Assembly: GCF_049897565.1 (NCBI RefSeq)
Contig: NZ_JAFCWM010000004.1
Span: 1 to 64,000 of the forward strand
Source of the DNA: JAFCUW01 sp049897565
Lineage (GTDB): Bacteria > Pseudomonadota > Gammaproteobacteria > Burkholderiales > Burkholderiaceae_D
Length of the DNA: 64,000 nucleotides
Reading direction: 5' to 3'
Shown: positions 16,966-25,017 of the stretch, piece by piece
Position numbering within the stretch: the first letter of the stretch is position 1
Layout: each line of letters starts with the position of its first letter
Program-made: the position numbers and the translations under genes
Notes under the pieces: model-generated
What the model saw: the letters and a program-made list of their open reading frames with translations, nothing else
Databases searched by the model: none
What the model was told of the DNA's origin: nothing

Positions 16966-17475
16966 ATGGCCAAGAAGGAAAGCGTGCAGAAACGCCTGCA
17001 AAAAATACGCGCGCCGCGCGTGCAGATGACGTACGACGTCGAAATCGGCGACGCCCTGGAAAACAAGGAACTGCCCTTCGTGGTCGGAGTGATCGGCGAC
17101 TTCGGCTGCGATCCGGCGGTGGCCAAGAAGTCCCTCAAGGACCGCAATTTCGTCAATGTCGACAGCGGCAATTTCGACGAGGTGCTCGGCGGCGTGGCGC
17201 CGGTGGCGACGTTTCGCGTCAAGAACCACTTGAGCGAAGAGGGCGGCGAATTCGGCGTCCAGCTGCAGTTCAAGGAGATGGACGACTTCCGGCCCGAATC
17301 GGTGGTGCGCCAGGTCGCGCCGCTCAATGGCCTGCTTGAAGCGCGCACCAAGCTGGCCGACCTGCGCAACAAGCTGGCGGGGAACGACAAGCTAGAAGAC
17401 ATCCTGTCCGCAGTGCTGACCAATACCGAAAAACTGAGCAGCCTGCACAAGGCCGCCAAAGTGGGAGGGAAATAA
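16966..17475 (+). CDS. tssB: Type VI secretion sheath small subunit TssB (VipA)
   Basis: A 169-residue sheath subunit, of normal family length. It opens with 'AKKESVQKRLQKIRAPRV', followed by 'YDVEIGDA' and the 'LPFVVGVIGDF' motif. The C-terminal helix ('KLADLRNKLAGND') mediates contact with TssC. TssB and TssC form the contractile sheath around the Hcp tube. The ATG at 16966 has GGAG upstream, and the stop lies one base before tssC. Confidence 0.97.
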   Translation: MAKKESVQKRLQKIRAPRVQMTYDVEIGDALENKELPFVVGVIGDFGCDPAVAKKSLKDRNFVNVDSGNFDEVLGGVAPVATFRVKNHLSEEGGEFGVQLQFKEMDDFRPESVVRQVAPLNGLLEARTKLADLRNKLAGNDKLEDILSAVLTNTEKLSSLHKAAKVGGK

Positions 17476-17476
17476 C

Positions 17477-18955
17477 ATGGCCGCCATGCTCGAAAAAATC
17501 AACGCGCCGATGGAAGTGGAAACGAGCCTGCTCGACCAGATCGTCGAACAAAGCCGCGTCGCCAAGTCGACCAGCGAACATGAGCGCGCGCGCGACATCA
17601 TCTCCGAACTGGTCAGCCAGGTCATGGACGGCACGGTCGTCATGTCGGACAACCTGTCGGCCACGCTCGACGCCCGCGTGGCCGAACTGGACCGCATGAT
17701 CTCGATGCAGCTGTCGGCGGTGATGCACGCGCCAGAATTCCAGAAGCTCGAACGCAGCTGGACCGGCCTGCAGTACCTGGTCAAGAACACCTCCGGCACC
17801 AACCAGCAGATCCGCATGATGAATGCGACCAAGAAGGAACTGGTCAAGAACTTCCAGTCGGCGCTCGAATTCGACCAGAGCGTGATCTTCAAGAAGGTCT
17901 ACGAAGAAGAATTCGGCACCTTCGGCGGCGCCCCGTACGGCACCCTGATCGGCGACTTCGAGATCACCCGCCAGCCCGAAGACATCTATTTTCTCGAGCA
18001 GATGTCGCATGTGGCCGCGGCCAGCCACGCGCCGTTCATCACGGCCGCCTCGCCGGAGCTGTTCGGCATCGAGACCTACGGCGACCTTGGCAAGCCGCGC
18101 GACCTGGCAAAGGTGTTCGACACGGCCGAATATGCCAAGTGGAAGGCGTTCCGCGAATCCGAAGACGCGCGCTATGTCGGCATCACGCTGCCGCGCTTTC
18201 TCGGCCGCCTGCCGTTCAACCCGGCCGACGGCATGACGGTGGACGGCTTCAACTTCGTCGAGGACGTCGACGGCACCGACCACCAGAAATACCTGTGGTG
18301 TAACGCCGCCTACGCGTTCGCCAGCAAGCTGACGCGCGCCTTCGAGGACTTCGGCTGGTGCGCGGCGATCCGCGGCGTCGAAGGCGGCGGCCTGGTGGAA
18401 GACCTGCCGACCCACACCTTCAAGACCGACGAAGGTGAAGTGGCGCTGAAATGCCCGACCGAGCTGGCCATCACCGACCGCCGCGAGAAGGAACTGTCGG
18501 ACCTGGGCTTCATCTCGCTGGTGCACTGCAAGAACACGTCGTACGCGGCGTTCTTCGGCGCGCAGTCGGCGCAAAAGGCCAAGAAGTATGCCAACGAGGC
18601 GGCCAATGCCAATGCGGTGCTGTCGTCGCAGCTGCAGTACATCTTTGCGGTGTCGCGCATCGCGCACTACATGAAGGCCATGATGCGCGACAAAATCGGC
18701 AGCTTCTCGGCCGCTTCCAGCGTCGAGGAGTTCCTCAACCGCTGGCTGACGCAGTACGTGCTGCTCGACGATAACGCGAGCCAGGAGCAAAAGGCGCAGT
18801 TCCCGCTGCGTGAAGCAAGCGTGCAGGTGATGGAAGTGCCGGGCCGGCCCGGCGTCTATCGCGCGGTGTCGTTTCTGCGTCCGCACTTCCAGCTCGACGA
18901 GCTGTCGGTGTCGCTGCGCCTGGTCGCCGAACTGCCGCAGTCGACCAAAAACTAG
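17477..18955 (+). CDS. tssC: Type VI secretion sheath large subunit TssC (VipB)
   Basis: A 492-residue sheath subunit of full family length. Recognisable parts are 'FQKLERSWTGLQYLV' (about 92-106), 'FEITRQPEDIYFLEQMS', 'FMGRLP'-like 'FLGRLPFNP', and the C-terminal 'RPHFQLDELSVSLRLVAELP'. It assembles with TssB into the contractile tail sheath. It lies between tssB (one-base gap) and hcp (31-base gap) in one operon. Confidence 0.97.
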   Translation: MAAMLEKINAPMEVETSLLDQIVEQSRVAKSTSEHERARDIISELVSQVMDGTVVMSDNLSATLDARVAELDRMISMQLSAVMHAPEFQKLERSWTGLQYLVKNTSGTNQQIRMMNATKKELVKNFQSALEFDQSVIFKKVYEEEFGTFGGAPYGTLIGDFEITRQPEDIYFLEQMSHVAAASHAPFITAASPELFGIETYGDLGKPRDLAKVFDTAEYAKWKAFRESEDARYVGITLPRFLGRLPFNPADGMTVDGFNFVEDVDGTDHQKYLWCNAAYAFASKLTRAFEDFGWCAAIRGVEGGGLVEDLPTHTFKTDEGEVALKCPTELAITDRREKELSDLGFISLVHCKNTSYAAFFGAQSAQKAKKYANEAANANAVLSSQLQYIFAVSRIAHYMKAMMRDKIGSFSAASSVEEFLNRWLTQYVLLDDNASQEQKAQFPLREASVQVMEVPGRPGVYRAVSFLRPHFQLDELSVSLRLVAELPQSTKN

Positions 18956-18986
18956 AAACAGTCCACCCATCCACTAGGAGCGAAAA

Positions 18987-19478
18987 ATGGCAATTGACGT
19001 GTACCTGCAAATCGATGGCATTAAAGGCGAATCGACCGACGACAAGCACAAGGACTGGATCGAGTGCAAGTCGGTGACCTGGTCGGTGTCGCAGCCGAAG
19101 TCGGCGACCGCGTCGACCGGTGGCGGCCACACCGCCGAGCGCTGCGAGCACAGCGAGATCAGCATCTCCAAGCTGGCCGACCTGTCGACGCCGATCCTGC
19201 TGCAGACCTGCTCGTCGGGCAAGACGATCCCGAAGGCGAAGTTCGAGTTCATGCGCGCCGACGGCAAGGGCGAGCGCATCAAGTACTTCGAGATCGAGCT
19301 GGAAAATGTGCTGATCGGCGACGTCAGCCCGGCGGTGGCGGAAGGCGACATCCTCACCGAGAGCATGGGCCTGAAGTTCTCCAAGGTGAAATGGAAGTAC
19401 ACCCAGCAGAAGGTCGGCGGCGGCTCGGGCGGCAACACCTCCGGCGGCTGGGACCTGGCCACCAACAAGGTGGTGTGA
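18987..19478 (+). CDS. hcp: Type VI secretion tube protein Hcp (TssD)
   Basis: A 163-residue Hcp. It opens with 'AIDVYLQIDGIKGEST' and contains 'WIECKSVTWSVSQP', 'HSEISISKLADLSTP' and 'YFEIELENVLIGDVSP'. Hexameric rings of Hcp stack into the inner tube expelled by sheath contraction, and are usually also secreted. GGAG lies upstream of the ATG at 18987. The 31-base gap from tssC is the largest in this run, which leaves room for separate control of abundant Hcp. Confidence 0.96.
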   Translation: MAIDVYLQIDGIKGESTDDKHKDWIECKSVTWSVSQPKSATASTGGGHTAERCEHSEISISKLADLSTPILLQTCSSGKTIPKAKFEFMRADGKGERIKYFEIELENVLIGDVSPAVAEGDILTESMGLKFSKVKWKYTQQKVGGGSGGNTSGGWDLATNKVV

Positions 19479-19984
19479 CGGCGGTGTCGGCCAAAGGCTT
19501 CGCCCCCGGCCTGCTCGATCGCCTGTTCGGCGATCGCGCGCAGGCCGCCCCCGGCGGCGCGCCGGCGACCGTCACGCGGCTGTCGATGGAGCAGCTCAAG
19601 GACAGCGTCGCGCGCGACCTCGAAGCGCTGCTCAACACGCGGCTCGGCATCGCGCCGGATCTGCTGGACGGCTATCCGGAAAGCCGCAAGTCGATCATCA
19701 GCTACGGCCTGATCGACTTCGCCGGCTTCTGCCTGTCCAGTACCGACGACCGCGCCGCCATCTGCGCCAGCCTGAAGTCGGCAATCGAGCAGCACGAGCC
19801 GCGCCTGAAGGAAGTGAGCGCAACGCTCGAGATGGAGCAGGGCAGCGTGAACCGCCTCAACTTCGTCATCAACGCGACGCTGCAAGTCGATAAGTCGGCC
19901 GAGCCGGTCAACTTCAACGCAGTGCTGCAACCGTCGTCGCTGCACTACTCGATCAGCAAGGCGGCGCGCACCGTGCGCGCCTGA
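19475..19984 (+). CDS. tssE: Type VI secretion baseplate protein TssE (gp25-like)
   Basis: A 169-residue gp25-like protein, part of the baseplate wedge that docks the sheath. Diagnostic pieces are 'LLDRLFGD' near the N-terminus, 'LKDSVARDLEALLNTR' (the Glu of 'DLEALLNTR' is essential in homologues) and 'YGLIDFAGF'. The GTG at 19475 overlaps the hcp stop. Another GTG nine bases later is possible. TssE normally works with TssF, TssG and TssK, but none follows here: the next genes are an STY0301-like protein and tssH. Confidence 0.92.
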   Translation: MTAVSAKGFAPGLLDRLFGDRAQAAPGGAPATVTRLSMEQLKDSVARDLEALLNTRLGIAPDLLDGYPESRKSIISYGLIDFAGFCLSSTDDRAAICASLKSAIEQHEPRLKEVSATLEMEQGSVNRLNFVINATLQVDKSAEPVNFNAVLQPSSLHYSISKAARTVRA

Positions 19985-20004
19985 ACTGCCACCAGGAGGC
20001 CGTC

Positions 20005-20397
20005 ATGGCTTACGTTTCATCGCGCCTGGCGCTCGCCTTGGCGCTGCTGGCCCCCGCATGCGCGGCCCTGTCGGCGCCGCTGGCCGCTTGCCCGCCGCAG
20101 CAGCGCCAGGGCAGCCAGTCTGCCCTCCTCGACAGCGCCGGCGTGTTCGACGGCACGCCCGACAACAAGGTGGAGCTGCTGCCCGATTTCGCCAGCCTTC
20201 AGTGGGACCTGGCCACCGATCAGCAGGAAGCGCGCGCCCGCGGCGAAGCGATCCACCTGGTCTGCAAATACAAAGGCATCAAATCGACCGTCACCCTCAA
20301 GCTCGCGTACGAGGCCACGCTGTGCAAGGCGGAAGGCGTCAACAACCGCACAGTCGTGTCCTGCAGCGCAGCGCCCAAGACAACAGACAAGGATTAA
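20005..20397 (+). CDS. STY0301-like secreted protein
   Basis: A 130-residue exported protein with a signal peptide (about 1-23) and GGAGG before the ATG at 20005. The mature region has four cysteines ('AACPP', 'HLVCKYKG', 'TLCKAEG', 'VSCSAAP') that could form two disulfides, and a beta-rich pattern. The layout resembles the small STY0301 family, whose function is not known to me. It lies between tssE and tssH with gaps of 20 and 5 bases, so it is cotranscribed with them. A structural, immunity or effector-related role is possible but unproven. Confidence 0.72.
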   Translation: MAYVSSRLALALALLAPACAALSAPLAACPPQQRQGSQSALLDSAGVFDGTPDNKVELLPDFASLQWDLATDQQEARARGEAIHLVCKYKGIKSTVTLKLAYEATLCKAEGVNNRTVVSCSAAPKTTDKD

Positions 20398-20402
20398 TCG
20401 CG

Positions 20403-23042
20403 ATGGACATCAATCTCAAAACGCTGATCGGAAAACTCAATGGCTGCAGCCGCGCCGCCGCCAGCCGCGCCGCCGCCATCTGCGTCAGCCAGGGTCATTA
20501 CGAGGTGGACATTGAACACCTGTTCCTGGCGTTGCTGGAGCAGCCCGACTGCGACTTCGCCTGCATCGCCCGGCAATGCGGCATCAGCGCGACCGGGCTG
20601 GAGACCGATCTGCGCAACGAGATCAGCCGCTTTGCCAAAGGCAGCACGCGCACGCCGGTATTTTCGCGCCACTTGCCGACGCTGTTCGAACACGCCTGGC
20701 TGATCGCCTCGCTGGGCGGCGGCGGACCGCACCAGATCCGCAGCGGCCACCTGCTGCTGGCCCTGTTGACCGCGCCCGACCTGGCGCAACTGGCGCAGCG
20801 CGGCTCGAAGCTCTTCGCACAAGTTCCGATCGACCGCCTGAAGCACGATTTCGACAAGCTCACGCGCGGCTCCGACGAAGCCGTTTCTAGCGCGCCGAGC
20901 GAATCTGGCGGCGGCGACCCGGTGTCCGAGCTGGAGCAGGGTAGCGCCCACCAGACGCCGGCGCTCGACCAGTTCACCACCTGCCTGACGCAGCGTGCCC
21001 GTGACGGCAAGCTCGATCCGGTGATCGGGCGCGACCCCGAGATCCGCCAGGCGATCGACATCCTGATGCGGCGCCGCCAGAACAACCCGATCCTGACGGG
21101 CGAAGCGGGCGTCGGCAAGACGGCGGTGGTGGAAGGCCTGGCGCTGCGCATCGCCAGCGGCGACGTGCCTGAGGTGCTGTGCGGTGTCGAGATCCATACG
21201 CTCGACATGGGCCTGCTGCAGGCCGGCGCCAGCGTCAAGGGCGAGTTCGAGAGCCGCCTGAAGAACGTCATCGACGAAGTCAAGAAGAGCGCGCACGCGA
21301 TCATCCTGTTCATCGACGAGGCGCACACGATGATCGGCGCCGGCGGCGCGGCCGGCCAGAACGATGCGGCCAACCTGCTCAAACCTGCGCTGGCGCGCGG
21401 CGAACTGCGCACCATCGCCGCCACTACCTGGGGCGAGTACAAGAAGTATTTCGAAAAGGACGCCGCACTGGCGCGGCGCTTCCAGGTCGTCAAGGTCGAG
21501 GAGCCGGACGAAGCTACCGCCTGCGCAATGCTGCGCGCGATGGCGCCGCTGATGGAAAAGCATTTCGGCGTGCGCGTGTACGACGACGCGATCGAAGAGG
21601 CGGTGCGGCTGTCGCACCGCTATATCAGCGGCCGCCAGCTGCCGGACAAGGCGATCAGCGTGCTCGATACCGCCTGCGCCAAGGTGGCGCTTGGCCAGAG
21701 CGCGACGCCGGCGCTGGTGGAAGCGGGTGGGCGCCTGCTCGAACGGATCGATGCCCAGGTGGCAGCCCTCACGCGCGAAGAGAGCGCTGGCGCTGACCAC
21801 GCCGCCAAGCTGGCCGCGCTGCGCGCCGAGCGCCGCGCAGCCGTCGAAGCGCAGCGCGACGTGCAGAAGCGCTGGGAGCAGGAGCAGGTGATCAACAGCG
21901 AGATCCAGGCGCTGCGCAGCAGCATGGAACAAGGCGGCGGCGACGGCGCCGGCGCCCGCCTGCGCGGCCTGATCGACCAACTGCGCACGGTGCAGGGCGA
22001 AGCGCCGCTGGTGCCGGTGCAGGTGGACGGCCACGTGGTGGCCGAAATTGTCGCCGGCTGGACCGGTATTCCGCTCGGGCGCATGGTCAAGGACGAGATC
22101 AGGACGGTGATGAACTTGCAGGGCCTGCTGGAAGAGCGCATCCTCGGCCAGTCGCATGCCGGCGCCGTCGTGGCGCAGCGCGTGCGCACCGCGCGCGCCA
22201 ACCTGGACGACCCGAACAAGCCGAAAGGCGTATTCTTGTTTGTCGGCACGTCGGGCGTCGGCAAGACCGAGACCGCGCTGGCGCTGGCCGACCTGCTGTA
22301 CGGCGGCGAGCGCAAACTGATCACCATCAACATGAGCGAATACCAGGAAGCGCACAGCGTATCGGGCCTGAAGGGTTCGCCGCCGGGCTACGTCGGCTAC
22401 GGCGAAGGCGGCGTGCTGACCGAGGCGGTGCGCCGCAACCCGTACAGCGTGGTGCTGCTCGACGAAGTCGAGAAGGCCCATCCCGACGTGCTCGAACTGT
22501 TCTTCCAGGTGTTCGACAAGGGCGTGCTCGATGACGCGGAAGGGCGCCAGATCGACTTTCGCAACACCATCATCATCCTGACGTCGAACGCGGCGTCGTC
22601 GCAGATGATGCAGGCCTGCCTGAACAAGTCGGCGGCCGAGATGCCCGATCCGACCCAACTGGCCGAGATCATTCGCCCGCAACTGATGAAGCACTTCAAG
22701 CCGGCCTTCCTCGGCAGGCTGACGGTGGTGCCGTTCTATCCGATCGGCGACGAGGTGTTGGGCCGCATCATTCGCCTCAAGCTCGAGCGCATCCGCCGCC
22801 GCATCGACCAGAACCACCAGGCGCAGTTCGACTACGACGACGCGCTGGTGAACGCGGTGCTGGCGCGCTGCACCGAGGTCGATTCGGGCGCGCGCAACGT
22901 CGACACGATCCTGAACGGCACGCTGCTGCCGGAGATCGCCGATTCGGTGCTGGCCCGCATGGCCGAAGGCGGCGCAATCGCCCGCATCAAGGTCAGCGCC
23001 ACCAAGGCCGGCAAATTCAAGTACGCGGTCGAGCCATGCTGA
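20403..23042 (+). CDS. tssH: Type VI secretion AAA+ ATPase TssH (ClpV)
   Basis: An 879-residue ClpB-like unfoldase that recycles contracted TssB/C sheath. The N-domain (1-150) keeps the ClpV helix 'DINLKTLIGKLNGCSRAA'. The first AAA+ domain has Walker A 'GEAGVGKT' at 233-240 and 'ILFIDEAHTM'. A middle coiled coil follows (about 450-540). The second AAA+ domain has Walker A 'GTSGVGKT' near 615 and 'LLDEVEKAHPD'. The ATG at 20403 is preferred; the open frame upstream overlaps the STY0301-like gene. It overlaps tssA by 7 bases. Confidence 0.96.
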   Translation: MDINLKTLIGKLNGCSRAAASRAAAICVSQGHYEVDIEHLFLALLEQPDCDFACIARQCGISATGLETDLRNEISRFAKGSTRTPVFSRHLPTLFEHAWLIASLGGGGPHQIRSGHLLLALLTAPDLAQLAQRGSKLFAQVPIDRLKHDFDKLTRGSDEAVSSAPSESGGGDPVSELEQGSAHQTPALDQFTTCLTQRARDGKLDPVIGRDPEIRQAIDILMRRRQNNPILTGEAGVGKTAVVEGLALRIASGDVPEVLCGVEIHTLDMGLLQAGASVKGEFESRLKNVIDEVKKSAHAIILFIDEAHTMIGAGGAAGQNDAANLLKPALARGELRTIAATTWGEYKKYFEKDAALARRFQVVKVEEPDEATACAMLRAMAPLMEKHFGVRVYDDAIEEAVRLSHRYISGRQLPDKAISVLDTACAKVALGQSATPALVEAGGRLLERIDAQVAALTREESAGADHAAKLAALRAERRAAVEAQRDVQKRWEQEQVINSEIQALRSSMEQGGGDGAGARLRGLIDQLRTVQGEAPLVPVQVDGHVVAEIVAGWTGIPLGRMVKDEIRTVMNLQGLLEERILGQSHAGAVVAQRVRTARANLDDPNKPKGVFLFVGTSGVGKTETALALADLLYGGERKLITINMSEYQEAHSVSGLKGSPPGYVGYGEGGVLTEAVRRNPYSVVLLDEVEKAHPDVLELFFQVFDKGVLDDAEGRQIDFRNTIIILTSNAASSQMMQACLNKSAAEMPDPTQLAEIIRPQLMKHFKPAFLGRLTVVPFYPIGDEVLGRIIRLKLERIRRRIDQNHQAQFDYDDALVNAVLARCTEVDSGARNVDTILNGTLLPEIADSVLARMAEGGAIARIKVSATKAGKFKYAVEPC

Positions 23043-24052
23043 ACATCGACGAACTGCTCGAACCGGTCAGCGCCGCCAATCCGTGCGGCGAGGACCTGGC
23101 GTTTTCCAGCGAGCTCGATGCGATCGCCAAGGCGCGCCAGGCCGACGATCCGTCGATCGAGCAGGGCGCGTGGGTGACCGCGCTGAAGGAGGCGGACTGG
23201 AAGTTCGTCGGCAGCGGCTGCGCCAGGCTGCTCAAGACGCGCAGCAAGGATCTGCGGCTGGCGGTCTGGCTGGCCGAGGCAAGCGCCAAGACGGTCGGCT
23301 TTCGGGGCCTTGGCGACGGCCTGCTGGTGGCCGCGGCGCTGTGCGAGCGCTATTGGGACACGCTCTATCCGCAGCCCGATGAAGGCAGCTTCGAGCAGCG
23401 TGTCGGCAACCTGTGCTGGATTGCCGCGCGCGCGCCGCAACTGGCGCGTGAAGTCGCGCTCACCGAAGGCGCCGGCACCGCGTTTTCGCTGATCGACTTC
23501 GAGAGCGCCCGCACGCGCGGCGCCGACGAAGACGGGCCCGATGTCGACGCGGCGCGGCGCCGCACGTCGCGCGCGTTTTATCAGGCGCTGCTCGACGACA
23601 CCGCGCACTGCGTCGCGGCGTTGGCGGAGCTGGAACGGGTGACCGACGAGAAGCTCGGCGCCGATGGACCGGGCTTCACGGCGGCGCGCGAGGCGCTGCA
23701 CAACGTGATCCATTTCATTTCGCCATTCGCGCGCGAGGCCGGCGCCGGCGCGCAGGCAGGGACCGCGGAATTGCCGGGTGCGCCGGTTGCAGCGGCAGCG
23801 GCGCCGGCGCAAGCCGTCGCCGTCGGCGCCAGCGGGCCGCTGCAGTCGCGCGCGCAAGCACTGGCGCAGCTGCGCGCGGTGGCAGAATTTTTTCGCCGCA
23901 CCGAGCCGCACAGCCCCGTCGCCTACCTGGCCGACAAGGCCGCCAACTGGGGCGAGCAGCCTTTGCACGTGTGGCTGCGCAGCGTGGTGAAGGACCAGGC
24001 GGTGTTCGAACAGTTGGAGGAAATGCTGGGAGCGCAGGCAGCGCCTGGCTAA
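23036..24052 (+). CDS. tssA: Type VI secretion protein TssA
   Basis: A 338-residue TssA. The N-terminal ImpA_N domain contains 'LLEPVSAANPCGEDLAF', 'DWKFVGSGCARLLKTRSKD' and 'YWDTLYPQPDEG'. An Ala-rich linker leads to a short C-terminal helical domain with 'EPHSPVAYLADKAANWGEQP', typical of the TssA class that caps or primes the sheath end. It is the last gene of the locus and is followed by two strong hairpins before the convergent phasin gene. Confidence 0.93.
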   Translation: MLNIDELLEPVSAANPCGEDLAFSSELDAIAKARQADDPSIEQGAWVTALKEADWKFVGSGCARLLKTRSKDLRLAVWLAEASAKTVGFRGLGDGLLVAAALCERYWDTLYPQPDEGSFEQRVGNLCWIAARAPQLAREVALTEGAGTAFSLIDFESARTRGADEDGPDVDAARRRTSRAFYQALLDDTAHCVAALAELERVTDEKLGADGPGFTAAREALHNVIHFISPFAREAGAGAQAGTAELPGAPVAAAAAPAQAVAVGASGPLQSRAQALAQLRAVAEFFRRTEPHSPVAYLADKAANWGEQPLHVWLRSVVKDQAVFEQLEEMLGAQAAPG

Positions 24053-24070
24053 TTGACGTCGTACACCGGA

Positions 24071-24118
24071 CGCGGCGAACTTTGTCGCCGCGTTCGGGTC
24101 TGACACTATGTGTCAGAC
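24071..24118. terminator. Paired hairpins between tssA and the phasin gene
   Basis: Two perfect inverted repeats stand side by side. CGCGGCGA (24071-24078) pairs with TCGCCGCG (24085-24092). GTCTGACAC (24098-24106) pairs with GTGTCAGAC (24110-24118) and is followed by TTCTTCTTC. They lie between convergent genes and probably terminate both. The second hairpin shares the GTCTGAC core seen in other intergenic repeats of this window. Confidence 0.6.
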
Positions 24119-24139
24119 TTCTTCTTCACACTCGATGCT

Positions 24140-24712
24140 TCAGTCGTCGTTCTTCTTCGCTGCCTTGCCAGCGGTCGCTACGCCATCACCTACCTTCGCC
24201 GTCGCCTTGGCAATCTGCTCCTCCACCGTCTGCACGGCCTGGCGCGTCGCCTTCGTCACCTGCTCGTAACCGTGGAAGGCGTTGTCGATGGCGGTCTTGA
24301 TGATCTCCACGGCATTCGGCTGGCCCGGCTTGACGTTTTGCGTGACGTCGTAGATCAGCGCGGTGAGCGCGCTTTTTGCTTCGGCGACGTGGGCGTCGGC
24401 CGCCTGCGTGAACTCGGTGCGGATTTCGTCGATGATGACCTTCATCTGGTCGCGGTACTCCACCACGCCTTCCATGCCGGGCTTGGCCATCGATGCGGCG
24501 GCGGCCATGGCTTGCTTCGGATCCTTGGCCTGGCTGATCTCCTTGCCGGCCGCCATCGAGCCTTCGACCGAATTTTTCGCGGTCGCCAGATTGAGAGCGA
24601 CGACCTGCTCGACGCCTTGCACCGCCTTGCTGGTCAGGGCGTTGAAGGTCATCATCTGCAGTTCAAACAGGGTCTTGGTGGCGGATGCAAATTGTTCGGG
24701 ATTCGTAAACAT
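24140..24712 (-). CDS. phaP: Phasin (polyhydroxyalkanoate granule-associated protein)
   Basis: A 190-residue phasin of the type common in Burkholderiales. It opens with 'MFTNPEQFASATKTLFELQM' and is almost wholly amphipathic helix, ending in an Ala/Lys-rich tail like other PhaP proteins. Phasins coat intracellular PHA granules and control their number and size. A strong GGAG ribosome-binding site precedes the ATG at 24712, in keeping with an abundant protein. It is probably monocistronic. Confidence 0.92.
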   Translation of the reverse strand: MFTNPEQFASATKTLFELQMMTFNALTSKAVQGVEQVVALNLATAKNSVEGSMAAGKEISQAKDPKQAMAAAASMAKPGMEGVVEYRDQMKVIIDEIRTEFTQAADAHVAEAKSALTALIYDVTQNVKPGQPNAVEIIKTAIDNAFHGYEQVTKATRQAVQTVEEQIAKATAKVGDGVATAGKAAKKNDD

Positions 24713-24780
24713 TAACTTCTCCTCGGATTGGATGGATGCAACGGACTACCTTCCTAAATCTCCCCACTTTTGTCGATCTA

Positions 24781-24987
24781 TTATTTAGCAGCTGATAACT
24801 TTTCGCAATGACTATCTTGATAGGGCCCGCTGGCCTTTTCCCAGCCGTGGCCGAGCGAGGTCTGGGCGCAGAATTGCTTGCCGTCGATCTTGCTGCGCCA
24901 CATGAACCAGGGTGCGGGCGCCGCCGCCAGCGCGGAACAGACTCCGGCTATCAGCAAACCGATTCCTATTGTTTTTCCTTTTCGCAT
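24781..24987 (-). CDS. Small secreted or membrane-anchored protein (68 aa)
   Basis: A 68-residue protein with a basic start and a hydrophobic segment ('IGIGLLIAGVCSALAAAPAP') that reads as a signal peptide or anchor. About 45 residues remain, rich in Trp and Lys, with two cysteines ('FCAQTSLG', 'SHCEKL') that could form one disulfide. The ribosome-binding site is weak. It lies between the phasin and kinase genes on the same strand. Family not recognised. Confidence 0.55.
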   Translation of the reverse strand: MRKGKTIGIGLLIAGVCSALAAAPAPWFMWRSKIDGKQFCAQTSLGHGWEKASGPYQDSHCEKLSAAK

Positions 24988-25017
24988 TGGCTGAGCATAA
25001 CTTGTTGACGCTGCAAG

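Noticed and set aside
20394..22817. Long minus-strand open frame antisense to tssH
   Set aside because: His/Arg/Ala-rich shadow of the ClpV codons with no motif or ribosome-binding site.
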